DNA of 64,000 nucleotides from Sarcomyxa edulis (Eukaryota; Basidiomycota; Agaricomycetes; Agaricales; Mycenaceae), in the NCBI GenBank assembly GCA_009761415.1, contig QUOL01000011.1:930001-994000 (forward strand), given 5' to 3'. Each line of letters starts with the position of its first letter. Position 1 is the stretch's first letter. This document shows, in pieces, positions 1 to 12,700 of this stretch. The translations under genes were made by a program, and so were the position numbers. The notes below the pieces were generated by a model. The model worked only from the letters and a program-made list of their open reading frames with translations, ran no database searches and had not been told where the DNA came from.

Positions 1-951
1 CTCCAAGACGGGTAGCGTAGTCAACGGTCAGAATCTATCCGGGGATTGGCACAAAGACACGATGCAGAGAACTGTATTGTCTAGATGGACGGAACTCAGA
101 GCTCGAAGCCGTTCCAAACTCTTCGTGGTAGATAGAGCACGCGTTTGGTCCAATAAAATACTGTCAACGAGGGGTCATCTGCGGATACGGATCGGCTCCA
201 GCGAACCAATGGAATCGTGATCAAAGCGGAGCAGCGGAAGCGAGAGGGTTTTGGGGGTGCCTAGAGAAGATGGGGGAATGATGACTGAATCTGGCATCCT
301 GAACCCAATCAGCAATAGCATGATGACCTGGCAGCAACGTGTTGTTCCCAAAATAAGCATACACACGAAGTATGGGAAGAAAATTCCAGAGTCTGCGTCT
401 TGCCGTCAAATGCCTGGTATGTACATAAATGGGCAGAGACCTGTTGTCAAGGACAGAGAAACGATCACGATGATGGCAAGGAGTAAGCCATCCGAAGGTG
501 ACCAACGACCAGCCGCGAAGTTCAACGAGTTACGGAAACTAATTATTTGATCATGTTGAGCGCCCAAGGCGCCGGCTAGATCTGTTGACTTTGAGAAACA
601 CCAATCAGACGATTTGATTCAGGAAAAATGAACATAACTGGGCATCGTCAAACCTCTCTCCAGAGACTAGATAGTCAAGCCCCACATGTTATCCGAGCGT
701 CAAAGACTGCTGGCAGATCAGCTCGCCGGTCCCAAAACAATTATTATCAGTACACGTTCAATGAATACTTCTTTCCAATGATGCTACACCTCTCCCAAAA
801 ATGCTACACACGATCTGATCGCCAAATGCGTCAGCCTTGGGTCATCAAGATATAACGTGACTAATCTGTGAAAATGAGCATGAGCCGCCAAGTAAGAGAG
901 ATAGCATGGAAAAGCAGGTGACCTTTCATGAACCTCACCGCTCCACGCCAC
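1..951. other. gene-poor left edge with a possible membrane-protein relic
   Basis: No convincing complete gene. On the minus strand, about 175-550, one frame reads two strongly hydrophobic stretches, LLLAIIVIVSLSL and later VCMLILGTTRCCQVIMLLLIG, separated by an in-frame stop. This looks like a fragment or decayed copy of a multi-pass membrane protein that could continue beyond base 1. No family was recognised. The rest, 550-951, shows nothing coding. Confidence 0.25.
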
Positions 952-1476
952 CTAAGTTTTCAATCCAGTCAACTGCGCAGGTGTTATTCGACCAAGAATG
1001 TTAGAGAAGCGACCGATTTCCTTCAGCAAGGGAATGACTGCCTTCATCTCCTTGGGCTCGGCGGGTACGGCCCCTTTGTCAAACTCCTTCCCATCCCGTC
1101 TGTAATATATCCCATTCCGAATCGATGAGGCAGCCCACGTCACATACTGCGCATGATACTCACGCCCCAATTGTGCATGCAATGCCTCCACCGAGATCTT
1201 CCTCCTTCTGAGAGCAGGTTCCAAAGCCATTAGTATATAGACAAGGGCGTCTAGGTCGAACCCGCCTCTTTCGAAAAGTCGTCTGCGGAAATGCAGGAAT
1301 GCCATCGCATCGGACAGCTCCACAAATTCGATCGTATAAGGCGTAGTCGGATCATCGCTATGTCCGTAAAGTATATAATCTGCCAACGGGTGCTTTTTCA
1401 GGAGTTCGATTTGGGCTTGGAGAGCTGGAGGACGGGTATAATCTTCGCGTGGTACCGGGACATCTGGCAGACACAT
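952..1476 (-). CDS. second copy of the C-terminal unit of the MYND protein (terminal exon or partial duplicate gene)
   Basis: An open stretch of 174 codons beginning MCLPDVPVPREDY. It lacks a zinc finger but matches the C-terminal unit of the MYND gene just upstream in order and spacing: (Y)TR-P-L near the start, a D-Y-I strand (ADYILYG against KDYIIIV), ALVYIL against ALVYLY, and REYHAQYV against REYGQTFV. Both units end at nearly the same place. It may be a separate short gene starting at 1476. It may instead be an extra exon joined to the MYND transcript by skipping 1477-1720, where an AG acceptor sits at the CCAG before DVPV. The function of the unit is unknown. Confidence 0.5.
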   Translation of the reverse strand: MCLPDVPVPREDYTRPPALQAQIELLKKHPLADYILYGHSDDPTTPYTIEFVELSDAMAFLHFRRRLFERGGFDLDALVYILMALEPALRRRKISVEALHAQLGREYHAQYVTWAASSIRNGIYYRRDGKEFDKGAVPAEPKEMKAVIPLLKEIGRFSNILGRITPAQLTGLKT

Positions 1477-1694
1477 TTTCAGTAAGAATTGAATCAGAGA
1501 TTAATTTTCGACAACCAGGTCCCACCAAAATTCGGGCCGGCATTTTTCTTCAATTTTTCGGTCGGTATTCGGCTCTCTGTGACTGGCAACATGATGATCA
1601 AAGGCGCAAGAACGCCTCTCGGAAAGTGGACATACGCGCTTAGTTCTCGTCGAGGGCCAACCTAGCCAGGTAAAGGGATGTAGTTTGTAGACCA

Positions 1695-3483
1695 TTACGA
1701 CGATGCAGAAAGACCCGTACGAACCTGAGTAGCGAGAACGGTAGTCTTTCCCATCAGAGTGGACGCGCTATCGTTGTAGACACCGGGGGTGAAATTTGCC
1801 AATTCGGCATCAAATCTGTGAGAGTCTTTCAACCATACAAGTGCACCCTCAATCTCCTCGACGGGTACCTCGGGTATCTCAGGAGTATTTCCTGCTGCAA
1901 GATCTCTCAGAAGATCAACAAATGTCTGACCATACTCCCGCTTCATTTGTTCCTGAACGATCTTGAGAGTGACACCGTCAGCCATCTGGTTCTGTAGAAC
2001 TCGGTAGAGGTAGACAAGAGCCGAGGGGTCGGGTTTCCGCATGGCCCGATTACGCATGACCATGAAGGTTGCTGCACCTTGAACCTCGTCGAGTTGAATA
2101 GACTCCAAGTCGGGGTCGTTAACGGGTCGATTGGGATGTGGGACAATAATGATGTAGTCTTTAGTGGGGTTTTCGTTGAGGTAGCTGATTAATCGGAGAA
2201 GGTCAGGTGAGCGCGTATAGCCAGCGTCAGGAGGGGGGATATCGGGGCGAGAAGTACGTCGAGGAATACTGGTCGAAACGGGTTCAACATCGTCAAATAC
2301 TGAGGCAAGTTCTTACGGTGCAAGAGGAGTAAGCGTCAAGAATTTCAGACTGGTGAGTTCCAACTTACCGATGTTTTTGCCACATTCACGCTTATGGAAT
2401 TTCCAGGCTTTGCGCTGACACTCTCTGTGTGAAAACTAGGTTGGTTGACTCTACATGTCAGCGTTGAAAGGTCAGCGTACCTGCCACAATATCGAACCTC
2501 TCTTCCCGTCGCTCGTTTACACGCAACACAGACCGAAAATTTACCATTCGCAGACTTGTCCTCGAATTTCAAACAGTGAGCACAGAACAATCTCATCTCA
2601 TTCCGATTTTGCGTCTGGTCCTTGATCCACGCCTTGGCAGCGGTTGGACCGAGTATATCGTCCATCATAGGCTTCATATTCTGGAGCGTCTCCTTCGTCT
2701 TGGAATGTTCGTGCGTAACGGTGTAAAAGGACACTTCCTTCCCCAAATAGCCGGCCAAGGTCAGCGAAAGGAAACTCACTTTGAGAAGAATAGGATTAGG
2801 GGCTATTCATACGCTGGGACAAAATGCTAGATCTTACTGATATGATAGGTTCTCATCTGCCTCCTCATACCAAGCCAGGCTTTACGTCTGTCAGACATGT
2901 TCTCGGTCCAACCAAGCGTATCGTCGAACCGTTTGTTAGGGACCAAATATGGTTGCGTCGGAGGTTCATCGTTATCGTTCAAAAGAAACATCCGAAGCAG
3001 GTCCAAAAATCCCTTCCCACCTTCCTTAAAAAGGTTCTCTCTCATAAGTTCAGGGCAGTCAAGTTTTGGATTCGCGAACATATCGACAGGGAACGCGTCA
3101 TTCTTGTGTAATTCTTGACTCTGGAAAGCTTTGAAAATGTGTTTTTCCTGACCTTCTTTACCGAGAGCTAGCCAGTGTTTCTCGAGATCATGCTCGGTGA
3201 ATAGGATGGTGGCTTGCTGCGATAGACCAAGGTGGGCATCGCAAATCATTCGACGGGCATCTAAGAATTCTCGAAGTACGTCCTCGTTCATCGCCCCGAG
3301 GAAGAAAGATTCGACTTGGCCGCGATGCGGGTCCATTGGCAGAGGTTTGTTGGGAGAAGAGCGATCTTTTGCGACTTTATCGGTCGCGGTAAGCCATTCG
3401 TCCGGGTGGGTTTGACAATCTGGGTATTCCGGACGCCTTGCCCACGGCGAAGACGAAGATAAAGATTTGGGTCTCGGAGGCAT
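1695..3483 (-). CDS. MYND-type zinc-finger protein
   Basis: Four exons can be joined: 3483-2838, 2778-2481, 2424-2369 and 2299-1695, with introns of about 56-70 bp and frame kept at every join (for example YHI then MSFLSLT, and YCG then RECQRKAW). The start MPPRPKSL is the first ATG. The middle carries a full MYND finger: FCAHC, VCVACK, YCGRECQRKAWKFHKREC, which has the expected C-C-C-C-C-C-H-C order and is split by an intron. MYND fingers bind proline-rich peptides and occur in regulators and methyltransferases, but no SET domain is visible here. The region after the finger forms a unit that is repeated downstream at 952-1476. The in vivo role cannot be named. Confidence 0.75.
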
Positions 3484-3771
3484 CTGTTCTGTAATGGCTA
3501 AATAATCAGATAGGAGATTTGAGAGCTAGCTGTTGGTGGCCTTGAACAGGTCTGGCTGGTGCAAAATCTGAAAGGTTGAGAACAACGTTGAAAGCAGGAG
3601 GCAAGCCGCGAACTTGAAAATTCGATCCTAATTTGACGGATGAAAAATATTGTTTATTATACTAGGTTAGCAAATTCATCGGACGGCTATCTGAATTACA
3701 GAGGAGGAGGTCCGAAGGTGTAAAAGTAAAAATACAGTAATGCATTGGTCCATTGTAATACAGATGTAGAT

Positions 3772-5160
3772 CTACCAGTCCGAAAATCCCACAATCTTGC
3801 CGTCCCAGCTCCACCAAATCATCTCATCTTCCTCGTTCCCGTCCTGACCTTCCTCAAAAACATCCGGTGGTATACTTTCATTGCGGCAGCTGATCCAAAT
3901 ACCTTCCATCTTATTGAGCTTTCCGTGTCTCTTTTTCGTCTTCGTGTCGGGTTTCTTGATTCCCTCAGACTCCTCTAAAAAATCTTGCAGATAATCATCG
4001 AGAGACCCAGAAACATTTTGCCGAGGAATCCATGCAGGGTGGTTAAACCGTCGAGGAGCACGAAGCAGGACGTGCGTTTGAGTGGGAGCTATATCCAGGA
4101 TAGAATCGTCATAAGCGACAAACAGAATTGAGTGAAGTACATAGAATACTAGGTGCTCACCCATTTCGGAAGCCATGCCGTGGTCCTGAGAATTTCCATT
4201 CTCGTCCTCTGCGGCTGCTGCGTTGGCGAGAGTGCGTGAAAGAAGACGTTCAGCATTCCGCAGGGCCTGTTGTTCCTCGGCATACGAGTAAGTTGGTCGA
4301 GAGGGGAGAGGACGAGGGGGCAATGGAACGCGGGGAAGGATGGTTTGGAGAACTGGAGAAGGTGAACGTGATAAGGGTGGGTCTTCATCACTCTCTGATG
4401 CAGAGACCTCGTCATCGCTCGTACAGGCATAGCACTCTTCTCCCTCCTCATCATCTTCGGCCTCATTTTCGCCTTCTTCATCCTCTTCGTTTTCATCATC
4501 TCCGTCCTCTTCTTCGTCTTCATCCTCCTCGTAGCTCTTTTCATTCTCATCCGTCGTAGGCCTGACCCCCCAAACCTTAGTCTCAAGTCCATCAACGGCA
4601 AACATAACCCTCGCCTTCGCAGATCCAATACTCGGGCCCAACAAGATTGCGAGATATGTCCGAGCACCGGACGGTTTTGTTTTGCTTGCCCCGAGCGCTA
4701 GGGACGTAGAAAGCGATCTGAATGTAGTGTTCAGATGAGACGAGAGTGTATCGAACGATGCCACAAGTTCGTTTCGTAGTTTGGATGCACGGGTACTAGA
4801 CTGAGACATCGACCGTTAAAATAAAGGACTCGATGAGATGACTCGATAATCTACCTGTCCTCCTGGGATGCGGCTTAGCTGCACGATAGGACTGCTACTA
4901 GTTGAGAATATTTACAACACGATCGGAGGAGAAACTCACAATGGGACCTGATTTTTCAAGAAAAGAACGTGTCCTAGCAGACTGGTGGCAAGTCTGGCAG
5001 CCATCGCATCCGTGACGAGATCTACATCGAGTTTGACCAGTGGTATGCAACCTCTCGAAGCTGAAGCAGGTGGCGAGATAGATGCCACAGAGTCGTAAGT
5101 ATGGATAAACGGAGGATTTGACTTTGTTCCCTGTGTCTCCGAAAGCGTTAAGAAAGGCAT
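3772..5160 (-). CDS. probable p31comet / MAD2L1-binding protein homologue
   Basis: Four exons join cleanly: MPFLTLSE.. to NQVP, a short exon FPIVQLSRIPGGQ, the main exon from SSTRASKLRN to ASEM, and a last exon from APTQTHVLLRAP to the terminal GKIVGFSDW. The order of features fits the MAD2L1BP family: a helix LATSLLGHVLFLKNQVPFP (human-like LLKHxxYxRQQLPLP), a second helix with DTLSSHL, a beta strand LAILLGPSI (like LILLGG), then a C-terminal strand pair ending GFSDW. Known members bind closed Mad2 and, with TRIP13/Pch2, switch off the spindle checkpoint. A strongly acidic loop of roughly 60 residues (E/D-rich, about residues 170-230) interrupts the fold. The assignment is by pattern recognition, and a fungal orphan family remains possible. 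Confidence 0.5.
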
Positions 5161-5977
5161 AATGACGTTGATGAGTGCTCGTGTGATAGTGCCGCTGGTC
5201 GAAAGAGTATCGTCGACTGGGGATTCGAGGAGTAGTCTGCTAACCGATTATTATTTTGGTTGTGGAAAGTGAGTTTAGGATACAGATAACAAGAGCTGAG
5301 AACTGAAAGTTGATGGAGGTAAGAAGAATGAAGCAGTTCATCTTGGCGTTGCGCTATTGACGCGTTGTTTGACTGAATGGATCCACGTGGATCTATAATA
5401 CGTACATAACTATCATCTCAGAAATAAAACACTCAAGTCTGTACAAACTAAATTCAGCTGAAATCCCCAGTGAGTGGTGAGCTTGAAGATATGAGGATTG
5501 AGGAAGAATTGAACGAGAAGGAATAGCAATTGTTCGACCGTTCTCGATCGTGAAGTATATGTCTATTATATAACTCATGAAGGACTTGGGAGGCTCGTAT
5601 ACGACTGTAGATAGTATACTATCCGCCAGGTAGCTACGGGACAGGTCCAGACCCAGTGGATGGTATTCCGGAATGAATGTCGCAGTAAGGGTCGAAAGCG
5701 CTACTGTAAGTGCTGTGGATGAATAAGAGTTCCGATGGCTTTGAGGGCTCTGGAGGCATCGCCAGCGTTGGAGAGGGTGTAAATTGTAGTTCATTGTGCT
5801 TTGCTTTCGTACAATGGACGAACACGAAAGGATCGTCAGATCGCGTCGGAGAGTCGGTCGATCGGAATAGTGCATCGTGCATTGACATGGTGCGATTCGT
5901 GAATACAGAAGGATCTCCGGACTGCATCCGAGGCTTTCGAGTGAGATTTCTTTTCGAAGTCTAAAGGAATGAACTTG

Positions 5978-8900
5978 TCAATCTCGATCCGTACTGTAAA
6001 CCACAACGAGTCTACTGACTTTATCCTGAGACACGCGGGGAGGCAGGAATGCTGATCTTAGACTGCGAACATCAATATCAATGACGTTTGACGAACCATT
6101 CAACGCTAATCTTTTATCCAATGACATTCTGGATTTCTTGACGGGAGGAGATCGCCCGGCTTCATCGCTACCATTCGGTCCACCGCCAGAGCTCTCGTCC
6201 TTGTCAGAATGTCTCGTAGATTCTTCGTCAGAGTTCTTGTGAATCAAGCGCAATAGTTCATCGACCTCCTCGGAACTCATGTCCGTGAGGCGCCGACATG
6301 CATCAGGATGTTCGCTCTCGGCATGGCCCACGAGATCGTTCAAAGGCGCCGTGCGTGAAAACGAAATCATTCTAGTGGGTTCTGCTCGCCTGCATCGCAC
6401 AAGTTCATAAGTCGAAATACTACCTGAGAGTATTGCTTAGGAGAGTACTTACAAACAAAACCGACAAAATCTTTGCTTATCTTTGACGTTATGGTAGATG
6501 ATATCTAGATGATAGGGTTTTAAGCGTGTAGTCCAGACAATGGAGCCTGATTAGGGTGTCAGAAGATAGAAGGTACGATAGAAGCCCACTCACCGGTGCT
6601 TTCTTCAGGCTCATCTTTCACTTTTACCTCTGGCTCTTGACTGACATCCATGATTGAATCATTATCAAATGGTAGATTGATGTGAGGACTCTGTGATTTC
6701 TTCCGGTCATTGGCATGTACCTCGTCTGGAGTTGCTTCTGGAGAACACAAAGGAGACCCTGCTCCAGCCAACTCGGGTATCAATGGAGCTGCCGGTAGAT
6801 GGGTATCTACAGGAAAGGTCAAATTACCCTCCTCCCGTATAGGCTCCGAAACGACAGGCAAACGGTCATCGACTTGTTCAACGTGGACAGTCTCACCGGA
6901 CGGGACGATATGATCCGTGGCACTGACTTCGTCGTCCGGATTGGCGCCATTCGTAACACCGCGAGTGAGCTCAGGTAGAATAGTATCTGGTATCGCCATT
7001 GGGATGGCCGGCACTTCATCCACTCTAGGTCCTGGCACTGCAACATCGGACTTCTCTGGAACAACGACAGATTTAGCTCCCTCGAGACGGTCTTCGAGCC
7101 GTTCCTTCTCCAGATGAATGACAGGATTATCTCGGTCGAAAACGACAGGATTGACGGGCTTGAGATCGGGTGTACCATCTCTAGGCCGGGCCTCCGAATG
7201 GATGGCTTTGATAGGACTAGAGGTATCGTTCGCCTCGTCTGTTTCATCATCCGTGTGGGTCAGATCGATGACCTCGACAGTTGCCGTCGAGCTGAGTCGC
7301 GTAGACACGAGGGCCGAAGGAGTGGGGATCGATATTTCTATGTGTTCCTCTTTCGGCTTCCGGAGTGATTCAGTGACAGGATCCATAGATGTAGAACCAG
7401 TGGCAGCAACATCGTTTTGCGTAAGGTGTGATGCCAGAGCCAATGCGGGTACAGGATCATTCGACAAAGTTTCTGCCAAATTCTGATGGCTGGTAAACAA
7501 CGCGACATCACAACCTTCAGAATTCTCGCCCGATAAATGATTGAGAGACAGCTTTTCGGTTACAGTCTGGACATCAAGTCGAGATGACGAGCGATCTGGA
7601 ATCGACAAAGTAGTCTCTATCGTATGATCGGAAGTTGTCACCTTTAACGCAGCTGTGGTAGGACTGGGGATAAAGTCAAAAACTGGGCTAAAATGCAAAG
7701 GAGGAAGGAGGGGTGGACAGCTGTTATCTTGGCTGAGCTCCTCCGCTGGGGCCATGATGGGAGAGGAAAAGGATGGGTGGGTTTCTGACATCATAATAGG
7801 CGACTGTGACTGATGTAATGAGTTGAGACAACAACGAAACCACAAGACACGCACCTCGAAGCATTGCGTTCCTACTGAAATGAGATCAACAGACGACTTC
7901 TCGCCTTGATTATCAAAGGCTCGCCGCCGAAGACACTCATTTTCTTCTCTTAACCGGGCCAACTCTTTCAAGAGATCGTCGACATGCGCGTTGGTGACAG
8001 AAGCCGACAAGACCTCGATCTGATCAGTATTGACCCCAGCATGAACGAACGAAGTATGCTTCATCAGCATGGACGAAGGATCTGCAATATGAGCAGTTTT
8101 TGGTGTATCAGGAGAAAGTACGATACGGTGAGGAGCCACGTCTTCGGTATCAGCTCCTATGGGAAGAGGACAGGGCCCGTCTATTATGTGGCCTGGTGTT
8201 GATATGCAAGGTGATGAGTATATAATCTTCCGGGATGCATGCTCGTTAGATGACGTAGAACGTCGTCTTTTCAGAGTGGTAGTAGAAAGTGGTGTTCGTG
8301 TTGGTGTAGACGTTATGGGCCGAAAATGACTTCCTTCATCCGGAGAACGAACCCTGCGATTGGCTCGTGCAACAGATGCAAGATCGAGAAATGGGAGAGG
8401 CCGCTTCAATAATGAAGCATAGATGCGTCGTTGAGGTTCCGTTCCTGATTGCGCAGGTGGATTTGACTGAAGTGATGAATAGGGAGATGGTGTGACGGGC
8501 GTTGAGATTTGACTAGATGAAGCAGACGGCTGTATGATCATGGTGGGTATAGGAGTCTTTGCGCTAATTGAACGATCAATGAGAGGCTTGGCGACAGGCG
8601 GTTGAGAGGAGGGTATAAATCGCAAGGGAGAAATGCTTGAAGAACTAGATGGGAAAATGGGTTTCTTACGATGACTGGATGCTGAAGAGACTGGTGTCGG
8701 TGGTGAGAGGATTCGGGAAGTGGTAGTGGCATGCGTCCCGGACAGAGAAATATCGGGTTTGGGGGATTCTGGAAGTTTCATCCACTTGGAGTTCGGAGGT
8801 CCATCTTGATCATCCGTTGTTGAGTCTCGTTCCTTTCTCTTTCCGCTGGCTACGCTGATAGATTCTGATTGCGCTGAGAGAACGCTCGAGATAACCTCAA

Positions 8901-9287
8901 CGGCAGATTGTTGGGCAGTGACATCTTCTAGAACAGCAAGGTCAGATGCGCTATACAGTTTTGTTGAGACTTACTTGTCATTGCCTGCTCTGTAACCCAT
9001 CCAAATCGTGATTTAATCTTACTACACCAGAGAAACCGATCATGGCAATATGGGTGCTGCAAAGCATCCTTCCCAAGGCACTCAGGGCCAGGCCAACATC
9101 TCCATTCTCTCTCCAATCTCGCGAACAAGCCCAGTTCTTCCGGGTCCACCCGAATGTATATGTCTCCAACTTGACCAATCTCCGAGGAAGGGTGCTCGTG
9201 GCCTCTGAATTCCGCAAAGACGATTTTTTCTGAGCTAGAGTCACGAAAAGAGCGCAGGTGTTCGATTACATCTTCCATGGCTGTCAA
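5978..9287 (-). CDS. large disordered protein with C-terminal CxxC...HxxxxH zinc finger
   Basis: The N-terminal exon (9287 to about 8968, MTAMEDVIEHL) encodes a compact domain of about 110 residues with W, C and H conserved-looking positions (WRCWPGPECLG, HPYCHDRFLWC). It splices to KDVTAQQSAVEVI and then a serine/threonine/proline-rich low-complexity region of some 700 residues. Near the end, short exons give CRFCLRAEPTR followed by NDLVGHAESEHPDAC, a possible zinc site of CxxC with HxxxxHPxxC. Only short alternating introns interrupt the frame. A nuclear regulatory role is a guess. The stop at 5978 is one option: an acceptor near 5964 would instead add an exon ending at 5634. The family was not recognised. 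Confidence 0.55.
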
Positions 9288-9753
9288 TATAGATAGCTAA
9301 GCAAGCATTGAGTAAATCTATGAAGTCGTCGAGATCGACGAAAAAATCCAGGAGGTCAAGCGGAAGTCACTAGTCAAGGCTTCAAGCGCTGGGAAGGGAA
9401 GAGCCGAGTCCACGTGACCTACGCGTAACGCGTTGGATTAGTGCGTCTGGTTGAGCCACAACTCGAGCGCCATCGAAGTGTCAAAAAATCAAACGACCGT
9501 GACCTTTGAAGCGTACAAGGTTCACAGTGGTGCGAGCTGCCTGTCATCACACGGAACGCGTCGGCTCATGCTAGCCTCCTTACTGCTAGTAACTAACATT
9601 GACTCAGGAGGAACAGTCAGACAGTCGATTTGGATACTTTGGATTATTACAGACATAGTAGAAACTGAGAAAAAATAGCGGGTGTAAGACCACACCACAC
9701 CAAAACAATCCGAGTCAGAAACCCGGAAGAGCGTGAGTACGTTGAACCATCAT
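9288..9753. other. intergenic, no gene seen
   Basis: Spacer between two minus-strand genes, forming the upstream region of the 5978-9287 gene and the 3' flank of the NTPase/nuclease gene. It contains short frames without coding character and no repeat that I could see. Confidence 0.5.
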
Positions 9754-12700
9754 TCAATCCCTCTTATTCGATTTTGTAGCCTTATCCTTCTTTCCTCGAG
9801 GGTTGACACCATTGAGACCGTATATCTCCTCGTCATAACCAGCCCAGTCCCAGTGTTCAGCTTCGAATGCCGTACCAGGGCGCATCTTCTGCTTGTTTTC
9901 CCTCAGCCCGGGTAACGACGAATCGTAGGCAGCCGGGTAGACTTTACATATCCTGAGCAGTTTCTCATAGATATCTGTTTCGTCTTCCTTGATGATGTTA
10001 AATGTTTCATGACTAGTGCCTGCGCACCAAAGATCATAGGTCGTAATCTTGGCGGTCCGGACATTGCGCCGTTGACGCGAAAGTGGCGGTTCTATGGCTT
10101 TGGCACTGTGTTTGTCGGAGGCCAAAGCAAAGACCATTCGTATAATAGGGACGGGGTTCTCGTCATCGTCGAAGAAACCAAGATGAAATGGATCCATCTT
10201 GTCAAACAAGTGCAACCAGGGTGTCTCTCCGTAACGCTTGTCATTCTTGACCTGAATATTAATGTCAGACAGACAATTCGGCAAGACAAGTCTACGTACT
10301 TGAATGAATATGGCCGAGACATTCTGGCGCCGGAGAACTTCGTCAAAATACAGGAACGGAATAATGACGTCTACACCTTCCTGGTTCACCGCGCACAGGA
10401 CAGCAGCGCCGCGGGCAATGAGTTTCCATAGAAAAGCTCTCGAAATCACGGTTGGATCATCAATTTTTATGAAATGGTTGAAATGCATCTTCGCGTCTTT
10501 GAAGCTCTCGTCAAAGCGCCGTTCATCGAGGCGAGGTCCCGCATTCTCTTCATTCTCTGCCTCTTCTTCGTCGACCGACTCTTCTCCGTTGTCCCTCTTC
10601 TCCGTGGATTCCCTCTCCATTGGCTCCTTACGCTCCTTCTCCTCCTCTACTTCATTATCGTCATCTTCACCGTCCTCACCGTCCTCATCGTCTTCGTCTA
10701 CTTCAGACAGCGGAGGCTGAACAGGCATCGTCGAAGAGAACCTCGGCTTGGACGTCTTGATCCTCTCGTAGCAATCCTTGTTCAGCAGTGACTCAAAAAA
10801 CTCAGTCACCAAGAAAGCCCTGTCCTTTCTGATAGGCAAGTTTGTAGGCCCGTCTAGGGACTCTCTAGTAGACTTCGACTCAGGTCCTGAGTTGAGGTCC
10901 CTTCCTTTGAGCACGTCGTCGCGAGCCAGTATCGTGAGAGCAGTGCATATGACTTCTCCTCGGTCGCCTTTGTCTAAACCAGGGACTTCAAGTTCGCGAA
11001 GCAACGATCTTGGCAGATTGAATCCTTTCATCAAGATATACGCGCCTTCGGCGAGGATAGGCTCCGATGGGGCATCGGTGACGGCAGTTTCGATATTCTC
11101 GTCTATGCGGATACAAATACGCAAGTGCCGCTCTATTTGTCGTCTTTCGCGAGCTTGTGAAAAGAGCGTCGTAGAGTTGAATGGGATACCTAATCGGATA
11201 ACTATGCATGCTAGGAGAAGACAGCGTCAATGCCCAAACTGAATGAAGAAGATTGATGCTGTCTGCACGTACCTAACTCCTGATCATCCGTTGTTTCTCC
11301 GGGTTTCCCCCCAGCAATTTTGACGGCGGCGAATTGAGGTATTTCTACCTCGTCCTCAAAAGACGTGATCTTGTTTTCACGTTCGAATCGGGTTCCGAAC
11401 CTGTCAAAGCATTATATTCAGTCTGTTGTGAGAAATGTAACGGGCGAGAACACTTGCAATGGACGGCCGTACTTGGCCATGTAAGCCCAAGATGCAACCT
11501 CAGTGATCGTGCGCAATGGAACACCTCGACCTAATAGCTTTGGTGCTAGCTGATCGAAACCTAGTTCTGTAAACGGGGGAAGTAGGTGTAAACTCTTGTC
11601 GGTCAATCGAGCCGATATCTCTTTCCAAGGAGGGGGATGAAAGTCTTGTATCTTCCCGGTAGTTGACAGAAAAACGGAGAAAATAGGCTCGTGCCGTACT
11701 ATTCGCACCGCGCTGCGTAGGCCATGATACAGTTCTGGGAAAGCAGTCATGGAGTGTGCTTCATCGAATGAAAGAATTAAGAGGGATTCGGAGTTTGCGT
11801 TTACTGCTGCTCGTGCGGCAATCTTGACGTGTCGAGCATATGATTCTACGAAAGCAATTGACTCAGAAACGAATTGACAAATGGGACGAATACATACCAT
11901 TTCCTTCTTCAGCTGCAGATATATCGTCAGATACTGCCACTAGGGACGAAGATATACTCTCTCCTTCTTTATCTGTAGACATATCGTGAAAAAGGCAGAG
12001 GATGATATCAGAGGAGCATACATACCTGTGCCATCCTTCGTAGAAGACTCGGGGGGGCCGGCATGGAATAGCTGTGTTGTTTATCAATGATTGAGTACAA
12101 CAAGTCTGATGGAACGAACATACAGCTTTGGCGCGTGCAATGACTCTATCATAGAAGTCTTTACGCGGAACTCCCTGTGCGTCGTACGTTTGACCATAAG
12201 TCATGAGCAGACGAAACTTCTCGGGAGAGCTCGAAATCCCGGAGGAAGGCCGGATCGAGTAGGCCTCCAGCATCTTATCTATCTTCGTCACATATTCGGT
12301 AGCCGTCTCGAATAGAGCGATCAAGAATATTCGTGTCCGAATTAGAATATTCAAGGCAATTTTCTCAGCTGATAAATTACCACTTGAGTCTCTGGAAAAG
12401 AGTAACCAGTCTCGTACTGCAAAATCGGCAGCTGGAAACCCTGCGATCTTATTGTTAGACAAGGTTGAGACAATGTGGAAGAAGATAAAGGAATACATAC
12501 CATCCTCATCGCTGGGCCGCAAGTTCATGGGGATAACGAGTATTCTTTTCGCGACCTCGTCTAACAGGCGCGATTTTCCCGTCCCAGACGATTGTACAAT
12601 AGTGAGGAACCGAGCATAGATGGGCTTAGTGGAGTCATCGTCAGTATCTATATACTGATGTAGGAGTTCTATGAAAAGCTCAGGGGTTTTGCCGATATAC

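Noticed and set aside
4128..4667. Long open frames on both strands within the acidic part of the p31comet-like gene
   Set aside because: These are shadows of the GAA/GAT-rich acidic tract, with low-complexity His/Arg/Pro or Met/Arg/Lys composition and no domain.
10304..10791. Serine-rich plus-strand frames near 10.3-10.8 kb
   Set aside because: Antisense of the E/D-rich linker of the NTPase/nuclease gene.
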